Below are positions 37,101 to 48,454 of a stretch of 64,000 nucleotides of DNA, piece by piece (within the stretch, counting starts at the first letter, position 1; every line of letters begins with the position of its first letter). This DNA is from Nissolia schottii. Its lineage: Eukaryota; Streptophyta; Magnoliopsida; Fabales; Fabaceae. The DNA lies in the NCBI GenBank assembly GCA_003254905.1, contig QANU01011207.1, positions 152,367-216,366 on the forward strand. Reading direction: 5' to 3'. The notes under the pieces are model-generated. The model saw only the letters and a program-made list of their open reading frames with translations, was not told the origin of the DNA and made no database searches. Position numbers and translations under genes: made by a program.

Positions 37101-38839
37101 AAATAGAGATGAGGTTAAAAGTAAAGTTGGGGATATACAGCACATTGGTAAAAAATAGTTGTTTAGAAAAGAAAACATTGCCTGCTATGTTTGTTGAAAC
37201 TTGACTACCATCAGGAAGCTTCAATAATACAGGTTTAATCTTTCTAGATGAATGGAATGAATGTAGGGAATGAGTTATATGGTCTGTGGCACTAGTGTCA
37301 AGGATCCATGTTGTGGGATTAGTGATATGATATGCATGTGTGTTTGTGTTACTTGTGGGGGAGGTCTATTGGGGCTCATGGATAGTGACTTGGTTGGCAA
37401 CTTTGGATTGTGACTCATTCTGTTGGATCAAATCAAGCAAAGCATTGTATTGGTCTGAAGTGAAATGGAAACTGGGACTGTCACACGCCTCTCTCTGAGA
37501 CATAGTACTGTAGGTGTCATCAGAATCAGGGTCATCTGCAGCAGTGACATGATTAGCTGTTTTTCCTTTCTGCTTTCTTTGCATGTGAGGTGGATACCCC
37601 ACTTTCTTGAAGCACTCATGCTCCAAGTGACCTGTGCCGCCAAAATTGTTGCAATGCTTGGAGTAGTAAGAAGGACTTCGACCTCTTGGGGGTGGCTTGG
37701 TGTTTTAAGTTCTTGACCTTCCTCTTGAGTCAGGGGCTGATTTGGCACCAGAAAAAACAGCAGCAGCAATTGGTCTAGACTCATCATGCTCCATGTTGAA
37801 TTGTCTATCTTGTTGAAGTAATAAGGAAAGGACCTTGTTGACATCAGGAACTGGTTCCATAAGCATTATTTGAGATCTTACATTGCTGTAATTCTCATTC
37901 AGACCTCTAAGAAAGCGAATCACATAGTCATGGTCCCTATATTCTCTAATGATGCCAAGACCACGTGTGCATCTAGCAGGGCAATAGCACATTGGAATTG
38001 GCCTGAAATTTTCTAACTCATCCCAATAGGTTTTTAGCTGAGAGTAATAAGAGGTTATGGGAGAATCACCTTAGTGAAGGGAGAAAATCAATTCTTGCAA
38101 TTCAACAATCCTATACAAGTCATCTTGATGATACCTTCGCTTCAAGTCCTTCCATAACTTAGCAGCATTTTCTGTCCAAATTATGCTTGACATAATTTCT
38201 GGTGAAAGGGAATTGGTGATCCAACCAAGCACAAATGTGTTGCATCTGTCCCAAGCAGTGAAGAGAGGGTCTTCCTCATTAGGTTGTGGAATTTTGCCAT
38301 CAACAAACTGAAACTTGTTCTTGCCTTTCAGAGCTAATCGCATGGATCTTGCCCAGTGGTGATAGTTTCTTTCAGTAATAACTTGATTCACAAGTGCAGC
38401 CCCAGGATTTTCACTAGGGTGGAGGTAAAATGGAGAGAGAGGATCACGTGATGGATCAGAGAATGGATTAATATTGGCCATATCAGCAGAGAAATTTGTT
38501 TTCAAGAAAATGACAAGAAAGTAGAGAAAGAATTACTGAGATTCAGTAAATCACATGGAAGGAATTACAGAGAATTAAATTGTGAAATCACACAATTGAT
38601 GATGAAGATTGATGAATTAATCACAAACAATCACAGTGAACCAGTAGAACAAAAAATTGAATCAGGCCACAGCAAAACCTGATGAACTGAATTCACTGAG
38701 ACTTTTCCAACTAGAATTGCTTGAACACGGGGCAAAGCGAAATCAATAGCAAATTGCCACTCCAAGATTCCAAGGAAATCGGTAACAAGAATGCGTGAAT
38801 GAAGCGTGAATGCGGATTGGAGATGCTAAACTGATACCA

Positions 38840-39149
38840 TGAGAAAACTGAAACCAGTATGCAGCACAGTTGCTGCTTCAGAGAGAAACCGAGAGATGAA
38901 AACTGAATTTCATATATGAGATGAATTTACAAGATAATCGCTACATACTAGCTAGTTGAGTATATACACACATAGGTACATGAAGCTTGATGCACAAGCT
39001 GTCAGAATAACAGAAAGTAACTAACTATAACTAACAGAATTTGTATAGCTGTGCTAACAGCAATAGTGGCTTGCTGTGCAAGTAACCACTTCAGTCTACT
39101 AAAATATAAATACTTGGACAAAATCACGTTTTGTCACATATAGATAACA
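38840..39149 (-). repeat. 5' LTR of the copia element
   Basis: 310 bp, about 99 percent identical to the 3' LTR by eye, adjacent to the TGGTATCAG primer-binding site. Confidence 0.95.
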
Positions 39150-39154
39150 CTATG

Positions 39155-41946
39155 TACATATTTTTGTTAATACTGTGTTGTCTTGAATACAAATGAGCAT
39201 TGCCTCTTTATAGGCTAGACAGAGAATTCAGATAATAATGACATAATAAAGCTAATAACAAGCTGAATCAATCTAAATCAATTTAAATTAATGTAAAATT
39301 AATCTAAAATATAATTTAGAATATACTAAAATATTATAATATCTCAATATATTCTAACCGTGCATGTTTTTGCATCTTCTTCTTTTGCTATTTGATGTTC
39401 TTAATCTGTTATTCTTGATTTTGGATTTGTATTGCGGTTGATGTCCAAGTCCGTTGCTTTTGTAAGAATAATAATGTTGAGTACTCTCTGTTGCAGTTGA
39501 ATCATGATTTGCTGCATTGCATTAATGAGGTGTGGATCAATTTTATTAAATTGCGCTCCCTCTTTAGTGGATAAATCCACCAAATTAATTTTTAATTTTG
39601 GCTGCAATAATATTGTCCATGATTATCTCTTCTTCGAGAGTAACCTGCTCTCCCAATTTTGCAGACCATGACCCGGGAGCGAATTGATGAGTTCTTTTTG
39701 CTATAGGAGGATCTCTAAATGAAAGCATACATGTTAAACTATTTAAGTTAAATTATAAACTTTTACGAGATTATGATTTTATTATATATAAAATGAGTTA
39801 ACATTTATGTAAATTTTTTTTTTGTAAACTCGTACAACGAATTTACCTTAAAATGTACAAATTTTATAACTTTATTAGATACATACCTAACTTTGTTTAT
39901 GTTAAATAATATCTATTGATTTTATTAAGTTAATTTGATATATTTATCATAATTGAGATATGTTTTACCGAATTATAAAATAATACACGTACAGAATAAA
40001 GTATGACATAACAGCTAAGTGTCATGCATTAAAGTGTATTTTATGATATTTCTTTCATTAATTTAATTTAAAGTTAATATTATTCAATTTCAATTATAAA
40101 TAAAATATTTAATCATGTTTTGTTCTTAATTATATTGTTTATAATATATTTTTTAAACTTTTATGAGTTTATGATGTCGAGTTTATGATTCTAGTATGCT
40201 TAGATTCCATGAATTTACTTAAACTATTAAATTTGATAACCTTAAAAAGCATCATTAATGTCGTGTTGTAATTTGAACATGAGTAGAATAAGAATGGAAG
40301 AATAATTAATTAAAATAAAATAAAAGAGAGAAAGGAAGAAAAAGTCAAAACTATACATAAAGAAGTGGACTAGAATTAGGATAGAAGGGTACAAACCAAA
40401 TAATTATTATTCACCACCTTCTAATAATTATTAGTATTTTATATTTGAGTTGGGTTAAGATAACAATTCAAGCTAACAACTCTCAAATAACTTTACTCAT
40501 TTGCGGGGTTCATGATGGGTCACACATTTATGTGAGAGTAAAGTCGTATAAGAATTATCAACTTGGGTCCTCATCTTATCATTTTTCTTCTTTAATAATA
40601 GAAATCTTCTGTTAACTTCTATCCAAATCTAGCATTAAGATACGAGCTAAGTTTGTTGTCCTAATTATGGCCTACTAATCCAAATAGATCAAGTTGATAG
40701 TGTATTGTCACTAAGCAATAATGCATGATATATATAGTCTTAATTGTGTAATCATCAATTTGTTAATTTTATAAGGACATCATTAATGATTGAACAGTGG
40801 AAATTTGTTCAGAGGCCCCAAATTAATTCATATTCATTAAACATGAGTGGAGATGAGATTTATTATGCTTGTGTAGAGTATAAGCTCACCTAAACGTAGA
40901 CCTCCAGGAGATTAAAATGAAATAATTGACGTTAGTTCAAAATAGTTAGGTCAGATTAGGTTCAAACATGTATCATTGTTAGTTCGTACGTGGCAATGTA
41001 GGAAATGAAATTGATGATTCCATTTGCATGGGAATATGAATATACGTAGCGTTTTAATAATTAATAACAAAAGTAAAGGTCTAATTTGATCCATATCAAA
41101 TCGCTCATGAGTCAATTTGATTCATAATAAAACAATGTCAAAATGATGTTGTTTTTAGTCCTTGGTTAGGGAATTCTAAAGAGGTTGAAACGGCGTCATC
41201 ATTCCTATAGATACTAATTTTTTTGGGGTGAGTATGAGTGAGAAGAAATAACACATGGTGATAGAGTGTGCCAACAGTGTCACATAAGCCACTTAACATG
41301 ATATATTAGCCTAAATAACCGCTAAACTTGATTGAGAGGAACCAATCTGATCAACGTTTAAAAATTGCGGTGGCTAATGATACTTTCATTAATAACAAAT
41401 TGAGCTTTTACTCTACTAACAAATACTAACCATAGTGCTATAATCATTCTTATTTAAGGCAATTGCTAATGTTCACCCAACAAATTTAGATGAATGATAC
41501 ATTTTGGACCATGGATGGAGCATTTGCATTTAACATCACTTTTAAGATGTGATTATACACATTTTTAAAATGTGGCTAAATGTATTTTCAATTTTATCCT
41601 CATCCCACCATGGTCACCACCAATTTGCCACCACTAACAACAATAACAACAACAACAAACCAATCCGCCACAATCACCACCGAAATCACACCCCAAAGCC
41701 ATCGTATCTGGTTTTTGTCTAAAACCTTCAGATTTAATTAATTTATTCCCAAAACTTTTAGATCTAGTATGAGATCTACAAGATGAATAACATCCAAATC
41801 ACTAATTTTTCTACTGCCCAACGGCCAACACAATCAATTTAACCAAAACATACTTGCTAAGAATCTTAAGTACTAGAGAAAGAAATTAAGGAAAAGGAAT
41901 AGAGAAAATGTGACATCGCCAACAACACAACGTTGACAGAGATGAG
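39155..41946. other. AT-rich spacer
   Basis: No gene is supportable. A decayed minus-strand frame near 39400-39720 looks somewhat gag-like, but I could not place it in a family. The rest is AT-rich sequence with nothing recognisable. Confidence 0.4.
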
Positions 41947-42160
41947 ACTCTGCAACTTCAAGGCGGGTATGGAAAACGACGTCGACGTTGACAACAGAGT
42001 TATGCAACTTCGAGATGAGGATGAAAAACGACGACATTGGAGGCCAAGCTACACGATTTGGCGGCAAATATGGAAAATAACATAAGAGGCGAGGCTATGC
42101 GATATCAAGGTGGAGATTGAAAACGACAACGTTGGAGGCGGAGCTGTGCAATGGCGGTGG
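41947..42160. repeat. Degenerate tandem array, period about 49 bp, four to five units
   Basis: Units begin near 41947, 42000, 42049, 42094 and 42143. Each opens with a T-rich start followed by GCAACTTC-like sequence and holds a GGAAAACGACG-like core. Spacing is 45-53 bp with substantial divergence. No coding frame runs through the array. Confidence 0.6.
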
Positions 42161-42636
42161 CACAACAACAACTCACTGATGACAGTACAAAAGGTTGGAG
42201 GGAAAGAGGATGGTCGGCAGTGCTAGGAGGAGGAGGAGGGAGATGGCTTGAAGATGAAGTCAGAAGAGGAAGGAGAAGGTGGGAAATATTAGATTTTGGA
42301 GGGAGAGAAAGAAAGGTGGGAGAGGAGTGAAAAGAAGAATGAGTGTATGTACAAAAATTTCTTTGATGATCATGATATACCCAAATTTTTTTTGTAAGGT
42401 GTGTTATTCACTTAAATTTTCATGGTGAAACCTAGACAATGCCATCATTTAATAAATGAAAGTGCATGTCATGCTTGATAGTTTAGGGGTTAACATTTAT
42501 CATGATCATTTATTGAAGTTGAAGGCACACTTTCACCTAAAATTAGGGCATTACTCTGATACCCTATCAAATTTAAGAGTATCAATACTCTATGATTATC
42601 TATGGCTAAAAATCAGTCACATGTCTCACTAACTCT
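42161..42636. other. Purine-rich spacer
   Basis: G/A-rich sequence (about 42190-42340) and then AT-rich spacer, with no recognisable feature. Confidence 0.4.
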
Positions 42637-43729
42637 AAATATGTCATGCCCCAACTTAGGGTAATGACTGACACGCAAGGGACTAGTTCTCTTACACAAG
42701 CCTATGGGTTCTCTTACAGAAGCCTCTGGAACGCTTTTCGTAAAAATATGCACTTTAACTTTAATTAAAACAAATAAAATCTTTTTTCCTAAATAAACAT
42801 AAACTTTTTTATATAAAACATAAATATACATGATAAAATACGTGAATGGTCCGAGGATCCTGCCTGTATACAATTGGAGCACTCTAGACATAACTCGATT
42901 ACACAATAAAATAAACTAACAATTCCTATAGATAGCTTCACCTCAAGGTGAACTACTGATTCTTGCATTCTAACGTCACTGCACTGACCATAAACCCATG
43001 TTCTGCTACGCTGCTTCGAAGCTTGTAACTGGAGGGGGAGGTAAGGGGTGAGAACTCTAGGGACACTTCGAAAAACCATGGTATGCAGATGCAATACATA
43101 ATATATATATATATATATATATAACAAGCATAAAACATTTCTATAATAACTAATACATAAAAGCATTTGAAAATATAATATAATTGGGAAATTTCTCTAG
43201 GTATACGTTTCGCGCATTACGGTTTAGCTGTTCCTAAAACGTCTAGGTTTTACGGTCTTGCCCCCTAATCTACATGACATGATACATGATACATGACACC
43301 GGGCATCACAGGCTGCCATGTCCAAGCTCTACAGTATTGCCCCTAAATCTACATGAATCGTATTCTATTTTACAATCATACAAGGTATACTAGGGTCAAC
43401 GTAGGCTGTTGCTGACTTACAAATTTATCCTAGATACACTCCCATGAAAACAATTTTAAATATATTGCACAATCATCATAACATAATTCTTATATTGATA
43501 TCATAACATAACTTAATATCTTTGAGTGTTTTATCTTGAAAAAATAAAGGTAGATTAAGATCTCATGTTGAAGGAGGTTTTCAGGTAAGAGAGGTGCGTC
43601 ACAATGGACATTTTAAGTAACAAGTCTTGTCCTTTGCCAGAACATTTCCTAAACATAAGTCTTCTCCCACCAGAATCTTTTCTTAACCATTATCTTTTAT
43701 TATGGGTTTAACTAAATAGTATGAGTATC

Positions 43730-45412
43730 TGATAAGTGCCCAATTTACTCAATTTTGACCTATTAAAAATGGCACTTATCTGTTTATGTTTTAACAAATT
43801 AATTAATAAATTCCCCATTTTTTTGTAGGTTTATAATATATTTTGGAAGAAGGATGCAAGCAGAATTAAATGAAGAAAAACCCCACAAAGAATGAAGAAC
43901 AAGAGCAGGATCGCTTAGCGGGACAACCACATCGCTCAGCGCGAATGAGACAAATCACCGCTGAGCGGTGCACCCTTGGCCGCTCAGCGGTTGGACGTTG
44001 ACAGCCACTTGCACCGGTGCATTTAATGCTCCAGGCTGGTGCCAACCTGGCATGGCGGCGCCGCCCTGAAAAGCTGTCGGAGCATTTATTACTCCGCGTA
44101 TAATCATTACGCCACTCAGCGCTCAAGCCTTGCCGCTCAGCGATATTGGCCAAACCGCTAAGCGGTGCCCCCAATTTTTGCCTATAAATAGAGGGGGGCC
44201 GAGGCATTCAGGGCATCCCATCATCCACCATCACACTCCATACATTTCCTCCATTCTCCACATATTCTTAAGCTAGGGTTAGGTAGAAAGTTAGGGTTTA
44301 GAAGCTTTCCTTAACGGAAGTGCTGCCAAATTGCCAACGGTTGTGAATCGTGGTGGACGTGTGGAGGCATTTCACCACTCTTCTCAACCTACCATTGCTC
44401 TAAACCCCCTGTAAGTTTGTAACCTATCCATGACATTGGATAGCTAACTTTCTTTCATGTTGGGATTTGATGTGCTTTATTTCTTAATGTATCCATTGTA
44501 ACTTATGATTATGATTTTATGAAGTCTTGTGATTTTAATGATTGATCTCATGCTTAATGCTAGCTTTTGTTAGTACTTTGATTCTTGATTTGAGACTTGC
44601 TCGTGTGAACGAGAGTTATGCTAGTTAAGTTATAACCAGATTAAGAACAATAGTGCTATGCTAAGCTTGATTTTATGCTTAAACATTGTGAACGAAAGTT
44701 ACAATTATTTAAGCCTGACCTAGATCAATTCATTTAGTTCTTAATTGCCATAACTGGAAACCAAGAACTAATCGCTTTAACACCCGCATTAACGACGAGG
44801 TACTTTGTTAAGTTTGTGCAAGACATTGACAATTTTATAAAGGAACTTGTGATCTTAACATGCTTGAGAAAGATGATTAAGTTAAGAACTGGTGGCGATA
44901 AAATCNTTCATTTAGTTCTTAATTGCCATAATTGGAAACCAAGAACTAATCGCTTTAACACCCGCATTAACGACGAGGTACTTTGTTAAGTTTGTGCAAG
45001 ACATTGACAATTTTATAAAGGAACTTGTGATCTTAACATGCTTGAGAAAGATGATTAAGTTAAGAACTGGTGGCGATAAAATCAACAAGATTCATTGGTC
45101 ATATTTAGGTTAATGGTTGCATTGAGAAATATTGTCACTAAAATCCCAACATCTTCCTTTACTTGCCTAAACTTAATTCCATTATTGTTTCCTTTATTTT
45201 ATTTGCAATTGCTTATCATTAATTTACTCATTACAAATCACTTCTCATAGTCTAAAATATCTCAACTCAAAGATATTTGTTTTAAAACACAATCCCTGTG
45301 GATACGATTATACCCGTCTATACTGCAATTGGATTCCTCGTGAATCTGAAAGCTGTAAGAAGGATATATTAAATTAACGAGAGTGCAAACCCATTGCAAA
45401 AAGCTTTCAACA
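43730..45412 (+). mobile_element. Solo LTR, gypsy-like, nested in the older solo LTR
   Basis: TG...CA-bounded (TGATAAGTGCCC to TTTCAACA) and flanked by the 5-bp duplication GTATC (43725-43729 and 45413-45417). A TATA-type CTATAAATAGAGGGG lies near 44181. Upstream of it, 43910-44165 is packed with palindromic CGCTCAGCGG-like motifs. The tail has the AATCCCTGTGGATACGA motif common at the end of plant gypsy LTRs. Length is 1683 bp, inflated by an assembly duplication of about 178 bp. Confidence 0.8.
44729..45083. repeat. 177-bp duplication across a single N
   Basis: 44729-44905 and 44907-45083 are 177 bp each with one visible difference, separated only by the N at 44906. Most likely an assembly artefact inside the solo LTR. 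Confidence 0.9.
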
Positions 45413-46120
45413 GTATCTATATCATTTAATGCTAATCATACACACACAACATCAATATATTTAATTCAATAAATGTGGTCTCATTTAGTTCTAAAAATAG
45501 CTTCGTAAATATCTATATCATAAATAAAGATCTTCTAAATAAATAATCATGAGAAAATATCTAACTAAATAAAAGAATAATTTACTTCAGAAATACGTAA
45601 TTAAAATAATAGATTCCACCTCCTAGGATTTTATAAAACATGCATAAATAAATAAAGAAATAACTTTAAAATAAATACATGGTCTATAATAGATCGTGAA
45701 GAAAGTCACACACCTTAACATGGCTTACCACTAAGGAGCACTAAGCTGAGAGCTCCAGACACGCTACGTTGAGGCACTGCTTCTCCACAAACGGAAAACA
45801 AGAGGGAGAAAAGAATAAAAATATAACTGGAGCGAAAAGTCTCACAAAAATATGACCTCCCAAGCTCTTGAAGTGAATTAGCAAGTCTAAACACTCACGG
45901 TAAGCCTCTATACATAGGAGGAGGAGGAGACCCCCTTCTACCACATTAATCGATTTGGAACTAATTCCCGCACACCTCTCACGCGAGATGAATCCCATGT
46001 AAACATCATCTTGCGCGAGATGTACCTTGTGACTAGCATCTCGCGCGAGATGCTCCGCGTCTCGCACGAGACACCCTTCTTCTTTTTCTTTTTTTCTCTT
46101 CTAAGGGTCGTCACAAAATA

Positions 46121-47131
46121 CTTATTATTTTAACTCTGAAAATAAATTATAACCGTTGAAATATAAAGAAATATTGGTACCCTTATAAAAACATGGGTAC
46201 CAAAGGAAGAATCCTAAAATTAAGGTATTTTGATAATGTATATATATCTAAATTAAAGTTTGCATTTAGTAATTAATTCATTTTAAAAAATAATAACATT
46301 TTTCAAATAATTTTAAAAGAGTATAAGGTTGAAAGTTAGTCGAGCTTAACAAATCTTAGGCCAACTCAATTTGATAGAAAATAAACTTGACACATATTAA
46401 ACTTGATAACAATTAAGCTAAACTTTTAGGTGGAGCTCAATACAATAAACTTACGAATTAGCTCAAGCTTAATGAGTCCATCTCAAAATAATATCATTAC
46501 AATATAATTATTAATATAACCATATATATCATTGTAAATATATATAAAATAATATATATCAAATTTTCTCAAAAAAAATTAGGTCAAATATTAAAAACTT
46601 AAAATATTCAAACTCAACTCATTTAATAAATGGACTTAAAATCTTTGATTCCTAGTCATTTTATGATTCATAAACTCTACTTAGTAAACTGTTGTCAAAT
46701 GAAATAAAAAATAATTTACTATCTGACTTGGCTCTTTTCCGTCCTAAAAAAATTGTACCATGAGTAAATACTTCAAGGAATTTAAAATTATAGACTGTTA
46801 ATGTTTTGACAAAAAATAATAATAATCCAAACAACTATTTTTTTTTCCTCCCTCAAAGGAGAAAAGAAAAGAGCACATTGAGATATGAGCAGGGTTGCAT
46901 TGGTTTGGGTTTGCAACTGTTACACGTCGATGCCGTAAGCAGCCGTGATCATATGTGGGAGCCCACACGCTACGCAACCCGTCTCTCTGTTTGGTTTTCT
47001 CGTGTACCGTACCGCACCTGATTCATCTCTTCTCATGCAATCCCCAATTCTCAATCAAATACTTTGTATACAAACCCCCTTTCTCTCTTTTCCCCCAATT
47101 TTCCCATTTCGCCTTTAGCTTCTTCCTCCCT
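46121..47131. other. Spacer and probable VPS28 promoter/first untranslated exon
   Basis: AT-rich up to about 46800. A pyrimidine-rich stretch (47020-47131) ends in a good splice donor, CCCT-GTAAG, and is probably the end of the untranslated first exon of VPS28. Confidence 0.45.
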
Positions 47132-47790
47132 GTAAGCCTCTTCTCTCTCTCAATCTATCTTCTCTGTTGTTTGTGTTTATCATCATCATTCACTGCTTTC
47201 TCTTAATCATTGTTCTTCTTATCTTGCTAATTTTACGAATTTCTTCTGATTTGGGAACTGGATTTTGAGACTCGGGATTTTCACGCTTATCTGTTTGTAC
47301 TTGCTAATTTGTTTGTTTTGATCAATGTTTCCGCCCCCTTGTCAAGTTTGCTTGCTGAGAAATTTTTCTACAATATTTCAGAAACCCCGAATTTCAAAGT
47401 GGTATTTTTTTTTTCTTTTTCTTTTGAATGAAAATAACAGGAACCCTGTTGATTTGTTGACTGTCTTGAGTTGCTTCTGGTTTATTTGACATCGAAAGTT
47501 GAGATTTTTACTGTTGTGCTCTTTGATTTGTGTGTCTATTAGTGGTTACTTGAGAATCTACAGCCGTTTAGTTTTTGTGTTCCTCTATTATTTTCTTTAC
47601 ATTTTTGGTTTGTGATGTAAATGAGCTAATGATCTTAGATTCCAGCCTTGTGTGGTGCTGTGGTCCCAAGTATTATTTTCCTGACCATGTTTTGTCACGT
47701 TGTGCTTCTTTTTCTTCAGTGAAGAAGAGCCCTTCTTCTCTTTGCGCGTGTCCCGTTCTCTTCTCCAATCCTCCCCCCTTCACAAAATAG
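47132..47790 (+). other. Probable 5' UTR intron of VPS28
   Basis: Donor GTAAGC at 47132 and acceptor CAAAATAG ending at 47790, 34 bp before the start codon. The intron is T-rich, as plant leader introns are. Inferred from splice signals only. Confidence 0.5.
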
Positions 47791-47824
47791 CACTGAACAC
47801 AGTGCATTCGTATAACCCTTCAGT

Positions 47825-48454
47825 ATGGAGGTTAAGCTCTGGAATGACAAGCGCGAGAGGGAAATGTATGACAACTTTGCTGAGCTCTATGCCATTATCA
47901 AGGCCACTGAGAGGCTTGAGAAAGCCTATGTTAGGGATATAATCTCACCACAGGAGTATGAGTTGGAGTGCCAGAAGCTAATTGCTCATTTCAAAACCCT
48001 GGCTTCCACCCTTAAAGACACCGTGCCTAGCATTGAGCGATTTGCAGACACGTACAAGATGGAGTGCCCTGCTGCGATCAACCGCCTCTTGATATCCGGT
48101 GTGCCGGCTACTGTGGAGCACAGGGCGGCAGCTGCTGCCTCTGCCTCCACCTCGGCCGCCATTGTGGCTGAATGTGTGCAGAACTTCATTACATCGATGG
48201 ATTCCTTGAAACTTAACATGGTGGCTGTGGATCAAGTGCACCCGTTGCTGTCGGACCTTTATGGTTCGCTCAATAAATTGACGATCCTGCCGCCTGATTT
48301 CGAGGGGAAAACCAAGATGAAGGAATGGATCGCAAGGCTGTCGAAGATGGGTGCAGCCGATGAGTTGACAGAGCAGCAGGCTCGGCAGCTTCACTTTGAT
48401 CTCGAGTCCTCTTACAATTCATTTATGGCAGCGCTGCCCAATGCTGGTACATGA
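47825..48454 (+). CDS. VPS28: VPS28 homologue, ESCRT-I subunit
   Basis: Single coding exon, 209 residues, the length of Arabidopsis VPS28-1. VPS28 joins VPS23 and VPS37 in ESCRT-I, which sorts ubiquitinated cargo into multivesicular endosomes. The N-terminal core domain covers about residues 1-105: the start MEVKLWNDKREREMYDN and the motif ERLEKAYVRDIISPQEYE are characteristic. An alanine/serine-rich linker (about 98-110) leads to the C-terminal four-helix domain (about 112-207), which binds ESCRT-II or ESCRT-III partners; LPPDFEGKTKMKEWI lies there. The frame is intact with normal ends. The gene is convergent with the syntaxin at 49913-50827. The upstream ATG is clear because the family N-terminus begins exactly there. 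Confidence 0.97.
   Translation: MEVKLWNDKREREMYDNFAELYAIIKATERLEKAYVRDIISPQEYELECQKLIAHFKTLASTLKDTVPSIERFADTYKMECPAAINRLLISGVPATVEHRAAAAASASTSAAIVAECVQNFITSMDSLKLNMVAVDQVHPLLSDLYGSLNKLTILPPDFEGKTKMKEWIARLSKMGAADELTEQQARQLHFDLESSYNSFMAALPNAGT

Larger units (their letters stand above)
33813..39149 (-). mobile_element. Ty1/copia LTR retrotransposon, full length but broken
   Basis: LTRs of 310 bp lie at both ends, flanked by the 5-bp duplication CTATG (33808-33812 and 39150-39154). In minus orientation the primer-binding site TGGTATCAG (38831-38839, initiator Met tRNA type) follows the 5' LTR, and a GCGGGGGGA polypurine tract (34123-34131) precedes the 3' LTR. Recognisable parts, in copia order, are gag (about 37.7-38.5 kb), zinc knuckle/protease region (37.0-37.7), integrase (36.3-37.0), reverse transcriptase and RNase H (34.2-36.0). 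It carries roughly half a dozen breaks. The LTRs differ at about 3 of 310 sites, which at 1.3e-8 substitutions per site per year suggests about 0.4 million years. Confidence 0.95.
42642..46115 (-). mobile_element. Solo LTR, gypsy-like, split by a younger solo LTR
   Basis: On the minus strand it starts TGTGACGACCC and ends GGGGCATGACA. The 5-bp duplication AAATA flanks it (42637-42641 and 46116-46120). Removing the inner insertion and one copy of its duplication leaves about 1.79 kb. No internal region, primer site or second LTR is present, so it is a solo LTR left by recombination. Near its minus-strand start it holds four copies of a CTCGCGCGAGATG-like palindrome (45975-46075). Confidence 0.75.

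Noticed and set aside
43098-43123. TA microsatellite, and others near 22955 and 53178
   Set aside because: Ordinary simple repeats. No evidence of function beyond length variation.
43866-44207. 113-codon minus-strand frame in the inner solo LTR
   Set aside because: Runs through the palindrome-rich promoter part of the LTR. The protein is low in meaning and has no domain.
47978-48394. 138-codon minus-strand frame inside VPS28
   Set aside because: Antisense shadow of the conserved VPS28 coding sequence.
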